A program made the position numbers and the translations under genes. DNA of 64,000 bases, taken from positions 103,614-167,613 of the forward strand of contig JBNKEI010000207.1 in assembly GCA_050288705.1 (NCBI GenBank), given 5' to 3'. The notes under the pieces were generated by a model. The model was given only the letters and a program-made list of their open reading frames with translations. It had not been told where the DNA came from and made no database searches. The stretch is from JBNKEI01 sp050288705. GTDB taxonomy: Bacteria > Myxococcota > Myxococcia > Myxococcales > UBA5297. How positions within the stretch are numbered: position 1 is the first letter of the stretch; every line of letters starts with the position of its first letter. Shown here one piece after another: positions 48,600 through 58,210 of this stretch.

Positions 48600-51146
48600 A
48601 TGAAAACAAATCTAGGGTTTTATTCGCTAATATTGGCTACCTTAATTGGGCTGTCAGCTACTAATGGGTGCAAGCCCAAGTTTCCCTTTAGGTGTACTCA
48701 GGATTCCGATTGTGCAGAGAGCGCCTACTGTTACCAAGAAGTATGTATTGCAGCCTCTTGTGAAGATGACTCAAGATGTTCTGGAGGTAGGACCTGTGTC
48801 AACTCCCAGTGTGCGCCTTCTAGCGAAGTAGTCCCTCACAATTTGATTGCCAGGCCAAACACGCAGCAAACAACATTACATTGGGACCCAGTTCCAAACG
48901 CTTCGAGTTATAAAGTCTATTGGAAGAATTCCAGCGGAGTAAGCAAGAATGATAAGCAGGTTATTACTTGCAAAACCAATGAACTAGTGCACAGCAATCT
49001 GGAAAACTGGAAATCTTACTACTATGCAGTGGCAACAGTTTTCAGCAATGGCAAGGAGAGTGCGCTTTCCCAAGAGGTCTGGGCGCGGCCTGCGAATTTG
49101 GTTCCCAATGGCCGCATAGATGCGATAGCCCGAGGAGATAATGGTACTGTTTATATAGGTGGAATTTTTTCCAAAATTGGACCTGCTTGCGGAGCGGCAG
49201 TGGGATGGAATGCTGCCCGCAAACAACTAATTCCTTTTCCGTCGGTATCCGGAAAGGTAAATGCGATTGTTCCTGATAGTTCTGGAGGATGGTATGTGGG
49301 GGGGAAATTTGCCCATATAGGAGGCATTGCTCTACCTAACTTAGCCCATGTATTGGCAGACGGCACTATGGATACCGATTGGAAGCCCGACCCTGATGGA
49401 GAAATCCATGCGCTGTTTGTAAACAGAGACACCATATACGTAGGTGGCAAGTTTTCTAGCATAGGTGGCTATGCAAGGAGAAACCTTGCGGCTATAAGTA
49501 CCAATGGAGTCCTTGACCAAACTTGGAAGTCTGATACTGACGGCACTGTCCACGCTTTAGCGCTAAGCAAAGACGCCAAAATCCTGTACGTTGGTGGAGA
49601 ATTTTCCCATGTTGGCGGAGAATCAAGAAATAAACTTGCGGCACTAACAGCCGATGGGTTTCTATTGACTTGGAAGCCCGATCCTAACAAAACTGTCAGA
49701 GCGTTGGCGGTAGGCGGAGACACCCTGTATGTAGGTGGCTTCTTTACCAACATTGGTGGAGAACCAATGAGAAATCTTGCGGCCATCAATGCCAATGGCG
49801 AGGTGGATTTGAGCTGGAAGCCCTATCCCGATCCTGATCCTAACGTAGATACCGATAAGGACAGTGTTAACGCATTGGTCGTAAGAGGAGACACCCTATA
49901 TGTGGGGGGTGAATTTACCAGTACTGATGTAGTGAGAAGTAACCTTGCGGCAATAGGAACTAATGGCATTGTGAAACTCTGGGATCCTAAGATTAATGGT
50001 AATGTGAATGTATTGGCCTTAAGCGGGGATACCTTGTACGTTGGTGGGAATTTTTCCAATATTGGCGGAGAGTCAAGAAATAACCTCGCGGCCATAAAAG
50101 CCGACGGCACCGTGGACCTCAATGTGAAGCCCGACCCTAATGGCCCTGTTTATGCGCTGGCTGTGAGTGGAGAAGACTTATACATAGGTGGCGTTCTACA
50201 CAACATCGACGAAGAGTCAGTACCACGGAGCAATCTTGCGGCATTAAAAGCCGATGGTACTCTCGACTTGAATTGGAAGTTCGATACTAATAGGCAGGTC
50301 GAGGCATTGGCGGTAAGTGGAGACACTTTATACGTTGGAGGCAGGTTTACCAGTATTGGTGGAGAAGCAAGGAACGGTCTTGCGGCCATAGATGGCAGTA
50401 CTCTGAATCTAAATTGGAAGCCAATTGTCAGGGGAAAAACCGCGCATGTCCGTTCATTGTTAGTAAATGGAGAAACTCTCTATATTGGTGGCGATTTTAC
50501 TAAAATCGATGAAGAACCAAGGAATAGTCTTGCGGCTATAAATGCCGATAGTACTGTAGATTCGAATTGGAAGCCCGAGTCTAATGGAGAAATATATGCA
50601 CTGACCGCATTGGGAGAAACCATATATGTAGGTGGTGAATTTTCTAGTATAGACGGCCAGTCAATAAAAAATCTTGCGGCTATAGGCGCCAATGGTGCTC
50701 TAGACCAAAATTGGAAGCCTGATCCTAATGGAGTAATCTATGCGTTGGCCGCAAATAGAGAAACCATATACGTAGGTGGCCACTTTACCAGCATCGGAGA
50801 AGAGTCAAGGAAAAATTTTGCGGCTATAAGTACCAATGGTGTCCTCGACCAAAATTGGAATTTCCAATTTGTTGGTGGAATTTATGCGCTGGCGATAGGC
50901 GAAAACAAGGTATATGCCGGCGGCTGCTTCTTGTTTTCGGAATCCAGCACCCTTGTGGCAATAAAAGCCGACGGCAGCTTGGACAATAATTGGAAGCCTG
51001 AGTCTTCTTCAGGCTGCGTAAACGCATTGGCTGCAAGTAGAGATGCAATTTATGTAGGAGGTGCGTTCGAAAGTATGTGCACAAATCTTGGATCAGACCA
51101 TTGTTGTTTTCCCCAATCTCATTTTGCACGCTTGAGCCTGCGATGA
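48600..51146 (+). CDS. Cys-rich lipoprotein with FnIII-like domain and 14 propeller repeats
   Basis: An 848-residue surface lipoprotein. The signal MKTNLGFYSLILATLIGLSA ends at a Cys (residue 24, in TNGC). A Cys-rich module follows (FRCTQDSDCAESAYC, RCSGGRTCVNSQC), of the kind common in Myxococcota lipoproteins, then a fibronectin-type III-like segment (PHNLIARP...YKVYWKNS) and 14 repeats with a YVGGxFTxIGGExRxNLAAI core, similar to DUF5122/delta-60 propeller repeats. The ATG at 48600 is preferred to 48555, which puts 15 residues before the signal. No Shine-Dalgarno is visible for either. Function is unknown; the propeller probably binds a ligand or protein outside the cell. Confidence 0.72.
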   Translation: MKTNLGFYSLILATLIGLSATNGCKPKFPFRCTQDSDCAESAYCYQEVCIAASCEDDSRCSGGRTCVNSQCAPSSEVVPHNLIARPNTQQTTLHWDPVPNASSYKVYWKNSSGVSKNDKQVITCKTNELVHSNLENWKSYYYAVATVFSNGKESALSQEVWARPANLVPNGRIDAIARGDNGTVYIGGIFSKIGPACGAAVGWNAARKQLIPFPSVSGKVNAIVPDSSGGWYVGGKFAHIGGIALPNLAHVLADGTMDTDWKPDPDGEIHALFVNRDTIYVGGKFSSIGGYARRNLAAISTNGVLDQTWKSDTDGTVHALALSKDAKILYVGGEFSHVGGESRNKLAALTADGFLLTWKPDPNKTVRALAVGGDTLYVGGFFTNIGGEPMRNLAAINANGEVDLSWKPYPDPDPNVDTDKDSVNALVVRGDTLYVGGEFTSTDVVRSNLAAIGTNGIVKLWDPKINGNVNVLALSGDTLYVGGNFSNIGGESRNNLAAIKADGTVDLNVKPDPNGPVYALAVSGEDLYIGGVLHNIDEESVPRSNLAALKADGTLDLNWKFDTNRQVEALAVSGDTLYVGGRFTSIGGEARNGLAAIDGSTLNLNWKPIVRGKTAHVRSLLVNGETLYIGGDFTKIDEEPRNSLAAINADSTVDSNWKPESNGEIYALTALGETIYVGGEFSSIDGQSIKNLAAIGANGALDQNWKPDPNGVIYALAANRETIYVGGHFTSIGEESRKNFAAISTNGVLDQNWNFQFVGGIYALAIGENKVYAGGCFLFSESSTLVAIKADGSLDNNWKPESSSGCVNALAASRDAIYVGGAFESMCTNLGSDHCCFPQSHFARLSLR
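49141..51065 (+). repeat. Tandem array of 14 propeller-blade repeats (about 145 bp each)
   Basis: YVGG/YIGG cores occur near 49151, 49291, 49438, 49585, 49726, 49900, 50037, 50178, 50331, 50480, 50624, 50768, 50913 and 51051. Spacing is mostly 137-153 bases, with one 174-base unit. Fourteen blades fit two seven-bladed propellers. Confidence 0.85.
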
Positions 51147-51290
51147 CATTTCGCCCCGCATGTTTGTACCAAGCAAGTGCCCCATCTCAATTTTTTTGCA
51201 CTAGTCATTCCCGGGGAGTTCGGTCAAGTGCTTGGGGAAAAGGCTGGTGATGCCGCACTTCATTGCGCGAGGAAAGGGTAATAGGGTTCA

Positions 51291-53234
51291 TTGAGTCTCG
51301 TCCGTGCTAACCAGATTTGTCTCTCCTTTGGCGCAAAGACTGTGCTGGAGGATGCTAGCTTTTGTATCGAGGGACATGACCGTATTGGTCTGGTAGGGCC
51401 TAACGGAACCGGTAAATCCACCTTACTCAAAGTATTGGCCGGGAAATTTCCGCTGGATTCGGGAACCGTATCATTAGGGAAACGGGCCCGGGTAGGATAT
51501 TTGCCTCAAGATATTTTCGAGTTACCTGGCGGATCACTTCTAGAATCTGTCCTTAATGTGGTTCCTGATCGGGTGCGACTAAACGAGCGTTTAAGTGCCA
51601 TTGAATGTGCGTTAGAGCAGGCGGAGGGGACAGTAGACGGTGAATCCGAAGAACGGTACGATTTAGCGGCTCAACTAGCCGATGTACACCAGGCGTTGGC
51701 AACATTCGAAGAGCAATTTGGTCGTCATCAAGCTGAGCGTATTCTTCAGGGATTGGGGTTCAAACCAACTGATTATAACCGTCCAATTGAAGAATTCTCT
51801 GGTGGCTGGAAAATGCGTGCCGCCTTGGCTGGTCTGTTGTTTATGAGGCCCGATTTGTTGTTATTAGATGAACCTACCAATCATTTGGATATTCCTTCAC
51901 TTCTATGGTTTGATCAATTCTTAAAAAAGTCCTCCCAAGCAGTGGTTTTAGTTTGCCATGATCGTGATTTTCTTAATCGGCAAATTAATCGCGTTTTATC
52001 CTTCGAAGTAGAAGGGTTGCGGGGATATTCAGGTAATTATGATGAATATCGCCAACAGCGAATTTTGGAGGAAGAAGAATTGGAAGCCCGGGCCAGGAAA
52101 CAGGCTATAGAACGCGCTCATTTGGAGTCTTTTATCGAAAGATTTCGAGCTAAAGCTACTAAGGCGCGGCAAGTACAGAGCCGAATAAAGCTATTGGAAA
52201 AGCAACAAATCATTCAAGTATTAGAAAAACGCGATACGATTAATTTTAGCTTTCCCGAGGTAGAACGATCAGGACGAGAGGTATTGCGTTACGAAGGAGT
52301 GTGCAAATCATTTGGCCAGAATTTAATTTATCGGGATTTAGCGCAAACAATAACCCGAGGGGAACGTGTCGCTATAATTGGGACCAATGGCGCAGGAAAA
52401 TCGACTCTCTTAAAAATGACTGCTGGCGAAATATCCCTGGATTCAGGGACCATTTCCTTAGGTCACAAAGTACGGGTAGCTTATTTTGCGCAGCACCACA
52501 CCGAGCTTCTCGACCGTTCGCGAACCATTCTGGAAGAGACTTGGTCTCTGGTTCCGGAAAAGCCACAAAGTTGGGTGCGAGCCATTTTAGGAGCGTTTCT
52601 TTTTTCGGGCGACGAGGTGGACAAGAAAATCGGAGTGCTGTCGGGTGGCGAGAGAGCTCGGGTAGCATTGGCGCGCCTATTAGTATTACCGTCTAATTTG
52701 CTTTTAATGGATGAACCCACCAATCATCTTGACCTAGATTCGACTGAAAGATTAATGGATGCACTTGAAGGATACCAGGGAACGTTGCTTTTTGTTTCAC
52801 ACCATCGCGGGTTAGTGAACCGATTAGCTACTCGCATCTGGGACGTACGTGAGGCAAATGTTTTTTCTTGGCCTGGGAATCTAGAAGATTACTTATACCA
52901 TTTAGCTCAAACTGAAAGCGCTCCTTCGTATTTGCCGGAATCGGTTAGCCCTAAGCGAGAAAGCGAAAAGGAAAGGAGACGACGAGAGGCTCAAGATAGA
53001 GAAGAATTAGCAGCGCGGCAAAGACCTATAAAAAAAGAAATAGCCAAGTTGGAAGAACAAATTTCTATTCTAGAACAAGAACAGGCTCTAATAGAGCCGA
53101 AAATGGCTGATCCTCAATTGTATCAAGATTATGCGCAAGCTCGGGCGCTAAATGAAAGCTATCAGAATAATAAGGCAAGACTTGAAATATTGTATTCGCA
53201 GTGGGAAACCGCTCAGCAGAAACTTGAGCAATAG
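51291..53234 (+). CDS. ABC-F family ATPase (Uup/YheS-like)
   Basis: A 647-residue cytoplasmic protein with two ABC ATPase domains and no membrane helices; ABC-F proteins act on ribosomes or in translation control. Domain 1: Walker A GPNGTGKST (36-44), signature EEFSGGWKMRAAL and DEPTNHLD; domain 2: GTNGAGKST, LSGGERARVALARL and DEPTNHLD. The inter-domain linker has a helical arm (ERAHLESFIERFRAKATKARQ), and the C-terminal tail is a basic/acidic coiled coil of about 80 residues, as in Uup. The start is TTG at 51291, preceded by AGGG. It is the first of three rightward housekeeping genes with 177 and 62 bases of spacing. Confidence 0.92.
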   Translation: MSLVRANQICLSFGAKTVLEDASFCIEGHDRIGLVGPNGTGKSTLLKVLAGKFPLDSGTVSLGKRARVGYLPQDIFELPGGSLLESVLNVVPDRVRLNERLSAIECALEQAEGTVDGESEERYDLAAQLADVHQALATFEEQFGRHQAERILQGLGFKPTDYNRPIEEFSGGWKMRAALAGLLFMRPDLLLLDEPTNHLDIPSLLWFDQFLKKSSQAVVLVCHDRDFLNRQINRVLSFEVEGLRGYSGNYDEYRQQRILEEEELEARARKQAIERAHLESFIERFRAKATKARQVQSRIKLLEKQQIIQVLEKRDTINFSFPEVERSGREVLRYEGVCKSFGQNLIYRDLAQTITRGERVAIIGTNGAGKSTLLKMTAGEISLDSGTISLGHKVRVAYFAQHHTELLDRSRTILEETWSLVPEKPQSWVRAILGAFLFSGDEVDKKIGVLSGGERARVALARLLVLPSNLLLMDEPTNHLDLDSTERLMDALEGYQGTLLFVSHHRGLVNRLATRIWDVREANVFSWPGNLEDYLYHLAQTESAPSYLPESVSPKRESEKERRRREAQDREELAARQRPIKKEIAKLEEQISILEQEQALIEPKMADPQLYQDYAQARALNESYQNNKARLEILYSQWETAQQKLEQ

Positions 53235-53296
53235 AATAAATAGGTTATTGGCATGTTAATGCAGGAAAGTTTTCGTAACGGGATTGGAAGCATAAA

Positions 53297-54094
53297 ATGA
53301 AGCTAGCTTGGTTAACCGACATCCACCTAGATTTTCTCGACCGCTTGCAGCAGAAGGATTTCGCTGAAAGGCTGGCCAATTCTGGAGCGGATGCGTTTCT
53401 CATCGGCGGAGACATTTCTAAAGCAAGTAGTGTGGAGCAGCATCTCGCGGGTTGGGAAGCTCTTCTTTCCCGGCCAATTTTTTTTGTATTAGGAAATCAC
53501 GATTTTTATGGCGGCAGTATCACCACAGTTCGCGCTGCAATGCAAAAGATCAGCAGTCTATCTAGCTGGCTGAGATGGTTGCCAGCGGTTGGGGTAGTGC
53601 CGCTTACCGCGACAACTGCACTGATTGGTCATGATTGCTGGGGTGATGCCCGTTTAGGCAATTTTGAGACGACGCCCATCGAACTCAACGATTTCCTATT
53701 GATCAAAGAATTGTCTGGTCTTGGTATGCCAGAGCGCAATCGCAAATTGCGAGAACTTGGCGACCAGGCAGCCACGCACCTGGGGGATGTGCTCCCGGCC
53801 GCGTTAGCTAGATTTCGGAGGGTGATAGTGCTTTCCCATGTGCCGCCATTTAGCGATGCTTGCTGGCATCAAGGAAGAATTTCGGATGCAGATTGGTTAC
53901 CATATTTTACTTGTGCCGCTGCTGGGAAAGTACTGCTAGATCAGGCCTCTAAACACCCTGACTGCGAGCTGTTTGTTTTTTGTGGCCATACTCATGGACG
54001 GGGAGAGGTACGGCTTTTGCCTAATCTGTACGTTCGGACAGGCGGTGCTGATTACGGTAGGTCACGAATCGAGGCGATAATAGATTGCGAATAG
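53297..54094 (+). CDS. Calcineurin-like metallophosphoesterase
   Basis: A 265-residue cytoplasmic phosphoesterase. All dimetal-site motifs are present: TDIHLD (D8, H10), GGDISKA, GNHDF, LSHVPPF and CGHTHGRG. Substrate is unknown; related proteins act on cyclic nucleotides, nucleic acids or phosphoproteins. No signal peptide. It begins 62 bases after the ABC-F gene. The fairly short length and intact motifs suggest an active stand-alone enzyme. Confidence 0.88.
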   Translation: MKLAWLTDIHLDFLDRLQQKDFAERLANSGADAFLIGGDISKASSVEQHLAGWEALLSRPIFFVLGNHDFYGGSITTVRAAMQKISSLSSWLRWLPAVGVVPLTATTALIGHDCWGDARLGNFETTPIELNDFLLIKELSGLGMPERNRKLRELGDQAATHLGDVLPAALARFRRVIVLSHVPPFSDACWHQGRISDADWLPYFTCAAAGKVLLDQASKHPDCELFVFCGHTHGRGEVRLLPNLYVRTGGADYGRSRIEAIIDCE

Positions 54095-54271
54095 CTCCCA
54101 GCTAACCGCACCGGACAGCTCTTCGATCAAATCTGTCGTCTTTTGGCATTAAATAGATTACAGTGGGCCAAATTTACCTTTTCTCGCGCCCTCATCTCTT
54201 TTGGTTTTTTTCCTAGAGCAGTCAGGGGCCGAGCACTTTCTTACGAATGGCGGCTTTGCCGAATTATCCCT

Positions 54272-55732
54272 ATGAAATTTGCTGACTTACGTCCTAATCC
54301 TTCTCTGCTGCGTGTTCTGAGCCTTCGGGGATATGAAAATCCCACTACTGTTCAACAACTCATTCTTTCTCCTAACCATTGCCATCGCGACTTGCTGGTG
54401 TCTTCCCGAACGGGATCAGGAAAAACCATTGCCTTCGGGCTCGCTTTGGCGTCCGAGCTTCTGGGAGAAAAAGAGACTTTTTCCAAGACTTCTGCACCCC
54501 TTGCCCTGGTGGTCGCTCCCACTCGTGAGCTAGCCCTTCAAGTGCAGACCGAGCTCTCTTGGTTGTACAAGCAAACGGGAGCCAAGGTGTGTGCTTGTGT
54601 GGGAGGAATGGATATCCGGCGGGAATTGCGAGCACTCAAAGAAGGAGCCCACTTAGTAGTAGGCACTCCCGGACGCTTGCGCGATCATCTAGAGAGAGGC
54701 AGCCTAGACCTTTCGCTGGTTCAAATAGTGGTTCTCGATGAAGCCGACGAAATGCTGGATATGGGCTTTCGAGAGGAGCTGGAACAAATTCTGAGTAGCG
54801 CCCCGGTAGAACGGCGCACTCTGCTTTTTTCAGCTACCATCCCACGGGAGATAGAGCAGCTTGCCGCGCGCTATCAGAATCAAGCTGAGCGTCTGGTGGC
54901 CACTCCTCCAGAACAAGCTCATCAAGACATCGAGTATCGTGCTCACTGGATTGTTCCACGCGAACGCGAACACGCAGTGGTAAATACTCTGCGATTTTAT
55001 GAGCCTTCCCGGGCGCTGGTTTTTTGCTCTACAAGGGAAGGAGTCAATCACCTGGCAGCTAATCTTATGGAAAGAGGATTTTCCGCTGTGGCTACCAGTG
55101 GGGAGCTCACCCAAGCAGAGCGAGTCCGGGCTTTAACCGCTTTGCGCGATGGACGGGCAAGAGTCTTAGTAGCCACCGATGTTGCTGCCCGAGGATTGGA
55201 CTTGCCGGAGCTAGAGTTAGTCATTCATGCCGACCTTCCTCGCGATGAGCAGATATTGCAACATCGCAGTGGCCGAACCGGTCGAGCCGGCCGCAAAGGA
55301 ACCAGCGTTCTGCTGATTCCAGTGCGCGCGCGCATGGCTGCACAACGAATGTTTAAAGCGGCTAGGATTAAACCTTGCTGGAGCCCGGTTGCGTCACAAG
55401 AAGAAATTCTTAAGCTTGATCGGACTCGCCTAACCCAAGAGATGGTGTCTTTGATACAAGAAACTAGCGAGGAAGAAATGGCCATTGCTGAATTGCTATT
55501 GGCCAAGTGTAGTCCCGAGCAACTGGTTTGCGCCTTAGTGAGACAACATCGCAGCAAGCTTCCCGCCCCAGAAGAACTTTTTGAAACTGCTCGATTGGCT
55601 GTTTTGAACCCAAAAGAAAGCAAGAGCAGGAAAAAAGAAGAGAAAAATAGGAAAAGGCGGAAAAACAAGCAGGCTTCAAAAATGGCGAAAACCCCTAATC
55701 AATCTCGCCACCGAAGTTGCAACGCGCTTTGA
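54272..55732 (+). CDS. DEAD-box RNA helicase
   Basis: A 486-residue ATP-dependent RNA helicase. The Q-motif region (YENPTTVQQL), Walker A SSRTGSGKT (44-52), PTRELALQ, LDEADEMLDMGF (DEAD box), SATIPR, ATDVAARGLD and HRSGRTGRAGR are all present. The C-terminal tail is very basic (KESKSRKKEEKNRKRRKNK), likely for RNA binding. The longest frame begins with a TTG at 54143, but the ATG at 54272 gives the normal family N-terminus (MKFADLRPNPSLLRVLSL); neither has a good Shine-Dalgarno. Such helicases often help ribosome assembly or RNA decay in the cold. Confidence 0.9.
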   Translation: MKFADLRPNPSLLRVLSLRGYENPTTVQQLILSPNHCHRDLLVSSRTGSGKTIAFGLALASELLGEKETFSKTSAPLALVVAPTRELALQVQTELSWLYKQTGAKVCACVGGMDIRRELRALKEGAHLVVGTPGRLRDHLERGSLDLSLVQIVVLDEADEMLDMGFREELEQILSSAPVERRTLLFSATIPREIEQLAARYQNQAERLVATPPEQAHQDIEYRAHWIVPREREHAVVNTLRFYEPSRALVFCSTREGVNHLAANLMERGFSAVATSGELTQAERVRALTALRDGRARVLVATDVAARGLDLPELELVIHADLPRDEQILQHRSGRTGRAGRKGTSVLLIPVRARMAAQRMFKAARIKPCWSPVASQEEILKLDRTRLTQEMVSLIQETSEEEMAIAELLLAKCSPEQLVCALVRQHRSKLPAPEELFETARLAVLNPKESKSRKKEEKNRKRRKNKQASKMAKTPNQSRHRSCNAL

Positions 55733-56105
55733 ACGGATCTTCCCCTAAAAAAAGGGTGCACTGATGCCAGGCAAGCTGTTGATTATCTTAGGAAATTCGC
55801 TTGGAAGCTAGTTTTCTTTTTAGTGTGCACGATGGGAGTGTGCGCGGGAAGCTTCGAAGGTAGGGCGACCGACGCGTTTCGAGATGTACAGTTTTCATGG
55901 TTCGAAATGCACGCTCGACAGCAGTTACTTAGCCAAACCAAAAGGCTTGCCTGCGCGCGGGAGAGCGACCATATGAATGTAGCCATGGGGCGTCCCCTCT
56001 TGTTCACGCCCCTTCGTCAACTGAAGCTTGCAATGACAATCAAAATTTATGCGGTGTAATTGCTTTATCTTGGGGTACTGGTATACGGGTCGGAACAAAC
56101 AGCCA
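55733..56105. other. Gene-free convergent gap
   Basis: About 370 bases between the helicase and serine-hydrolase genes, which converge. A 78-codon frame at 55823-56059 has no recognisable content and no ribosome site, and I do not call it. I see no clear terminator. Confidence 0.5.
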
Positions 56106-57686
56106 CTATTCAGGAAAAGCAATCGGGGCGCTAGAATCCCGCTCAGCCATATTGGCACGTAATTTCAAAGGCGGAACAAAAGGAGTAAGCCATATTGTAA
56201 TGCTCGCCCCCGTATCGTCGAATTGAATATCCCATCCCATCATCAAAGGGTTACCAAGGTCAATCATGTCGAGGAAGCATCGGCTTGGTTCTTCGCAAAA
56301 ACCTCTTGTAGCAATACGATTATTACTTGGCATCGATTGTGGCACTAAAGCAGAGGTAAGTACATCGGAAATCCGATATACATTGTCAATGCCAATAGGC
56401 AAAACGTCAATACCGCTCGTTCGTTCAATAGTGAGACTGAGATTACTACCATTTTCCAGAAGATTGAACGTTATGGCTTGTACACCGGCTAGGTTGCTTT
56501 CCATTATTAGTCTTTTGCCCAAAAACGAGCTTACTCGGCTTGGGATGGTACTAAATGGTTGGGCCATTGGATTACTTGCTCTATTAGATAGTTCAGCGAG
56601 TCTGGCCGCACCCTTTGGACTTGGTGGAAGCGGATGCTCCGATTGGATTGCAGGTTTGATAAAGTTTGTTATTAAAAATTCAGGTAATAAATCTTCGGAA
56701 GAAGTAATCGCGACTACCATATTTAGGTTTGGAAAAACAGCAATTTGCTGTCCGCCCCATCCTCGCGCATTAAAACTAACTTCTGGTTCAATCCACCACC
56801 AATATCCATAGCCAAAGGGTCCTTGCACGTTCTGCACCTGGGTAGATACTGATTCGTGCAACCACTCGGCTGGAATCAGTTCTTTTTCACCCCAACGGCC
56901 GTTTGCAAGACATAATACTCCAAATTTGGCCATATCGATTGGACGAATAAAGAGTTCATGACCTCCCACATTATATCCACTGGGGTCGGTAGACCATTGC
57001 ACCCCTTCGAATCCCAGCGGCTTGAATATGTGTTCATCAGCATACTCTACCATGGACTTCCCAGTCGCTCTTGCTAATGCAGCTCCCATTAGGTGACTAT
57101 CAGCGCTGCTATAGTTAAATTTAGCTCCTGGCGACCCACGCATCGGCCTTTCCCAAATATCCCGAATCCAATTATCACCACTACGAATGGCGCTCCAGAT
57201 GTCCTCGTCGTCAACATCGAGACCAGAACGCATTGTGAGAAGGTCTTTTATAGTTATGCCTTGCTTTGCGCTGTCATCCAGAGCTACATATTCAGGAAAA
57301 AATCCAGCGACTTTCTGGTCAAGACCTTTTAATTTGCCCTCGCGCAGAGCAATACCCACTAAAGTCGATTCAATGCTTTTTGTCACCGACTTCACATTAA
57401 AAACCGTGCTTTGATTGTAAGGATACTTATAATACTCCAATATTATTCGATTGTTTCGAACTATGACTATGCTGTGTATAGTTCCCTTATTTTCTAAGGT
57501 ACCTATCATTCCGGCAAGGACATCCGAATCGACTCCCTGTTCTTCAGGAGTACTCTGGGCAAGGAAGGCATCTTCTGAAGGAGGCAGAGAAGTATCATTT
57601 GGACCAGCACCTGCACCAGAACAAGAAAAGGCAAAACAAGCCAATACTAATACAGCATATCGAAAAGACCCAGGGAATATGGACAT
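56106..57686 (-). CDS. Serine-hydrolase lipoprotein of the class C beta-lactamase family (NylB-like)
   Basis: A 526-residue lipoprotein. A hydrophobic signal ends at a Cys near residue 22 (FAFSC). The hydrolase domain has the SxxK tetrad SVTK (Ser100, Lys103), YSS (Tyr192), and GWGGQ (309-313) in place of KTG, as in 6-aminohexanoate-dimer hydrolases and other family S12-related esterases. A C-terminal domain of about 150 residues is added. The substrate is probably an ester, amide or peptide rather than a clinical beta-lactam; the sequence does not show resistance. It is minus-strand, convergent with the helicase. Confidence 0.87.
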   Translation of the reverse strand: MSIFPGSFRYAVLVLACFAFSCSGAGAGPNDTSLPPSEDAFLAQSTPEEQGVDSDVLAGMIGTLENKGTIHSIVIVRNNRIILEYYKYPYNQSTVFNVKSVTKSIESTLVGIALREGKLKGLDQKVAGFFPEYVALDDSAKQGITIKDLLTMRSGLDVDDEDIWSAIRSGDNWIRDIWERPMRGSPGAKFNYSSADSHLMGAALARATGKSMVEYADEHIFKPLGFEGVQWSTDPSGYNVGGHELFIRPIDMAKFGVLCLANGRWGEKELIPAEWLHESVSTQVQNVQGPFGYGYWWWIEPEVSFNARGWGGQQIAVFPNLNMVVAITSSEDLLPEFLITNFIKPAIQSEHPLPPSPKGAARLAELSNRASNPMAQPFSTIPSRVSSFLGKRLIMESNLAGVQAITFNLLENGSNLSLTIERTSGIDVLPIGIDNVYRISDVLTSALVPQSMPSNNRIATRGFCEEPSRCFLDMIDLGNPLMMGWDIQFDDTGASITIWLTPFVPPLKLRANMAERDSSAPIAFPE

Positions 57687-58210
57687 TATGCTATCTCCTA
57701 TTTAGAAAAAGTGTCCGCATTTGGTAAACACTGAAACTTATTGCTGATTTACGTCAACTGGAACATACTACATGAGCAACCAGCAACTCCAGCTGCAATG
57801 GCATTCGACCTTAGGCGCGGAAAGTTCTGACGCATTTGTGGCGTCGACAGCAGACAAGAATTCTTCTTATTTTTTTCTGGACACTTATACTATATCAATA
57901 TGCACGATTCATACCAACATAATTGACAGCTTAGGTCGCATTAGATTGGTTTGAGTAGAGCGATAGGAGATCAATTTGATCATAATTAATGCGATCAAAT
58001 AGTACAGCTTTAAGCGAGTTGATCGCCTGCTTCTCAGTCATTGAAAATGATTGTTTGCGGCGTAAGTCAATTCGTCTCATAACGCATACTGACGTTGGCT
58101 TAAGACTTGCTTATTGCTGTTTAACTGGTATTTGCCTAGCCACAAGAGATAATTTAATACGTACAAATAGTGCAAAACTTGATGACAATAGGCCCATCAC
58201 GGTAAAGGGC
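57687..58210. other. Divergent intergenic region between serine hydrolase and GH16 genes
   Basis: About 520 bases with no convincing gene; a 60-codon frame at 57772-57954 lacks coding signs. It contains an 8-bp inverted repeat (57974-58000) that may be an operator. In-frame codons upstream of 58211 are not counted as part of the GH16 protein. Confidence 0.45.
57974..58000. promoter_or_regulatory. Inverted repeat ATTTGATC-N11-GATCAAAT
   Basis: A perfect 8-bp inverted repeat with an 11-base AT-rich spacer (57982-57992), about 210 bases upstream of the GH16 start. Shape and spacing fit a dimeric repressor or activator site, but there is no regulator gene nearby. Confidence 0.3.

Noticed and set aside
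49151..51129. Repeated antisense frames opposite the propeller gene (PPTYxVSP-type peptides)
   Set aside because: They are reverse reading of the YVGG repeats, not separate genes.
51169..51235. CCAAGCA...TGCTTGG pair after the propeller gene
   Set aside because: The two short arms are more than 50 bases apart, so a terminator is unlikely.
55823..56059. 78-codon frame after the helicase gene
   Set aside because: No ribosome site, no family likeness and a mixed composition.
56106..57686. Antibiotic-resistance beta-lactamase
   Set aside because: The protein has SVTK and YSS, but KTG is replaced by GWGGQ and it is a long lipoprotein, closer to esterase or oligomer-hydrolase relatives.
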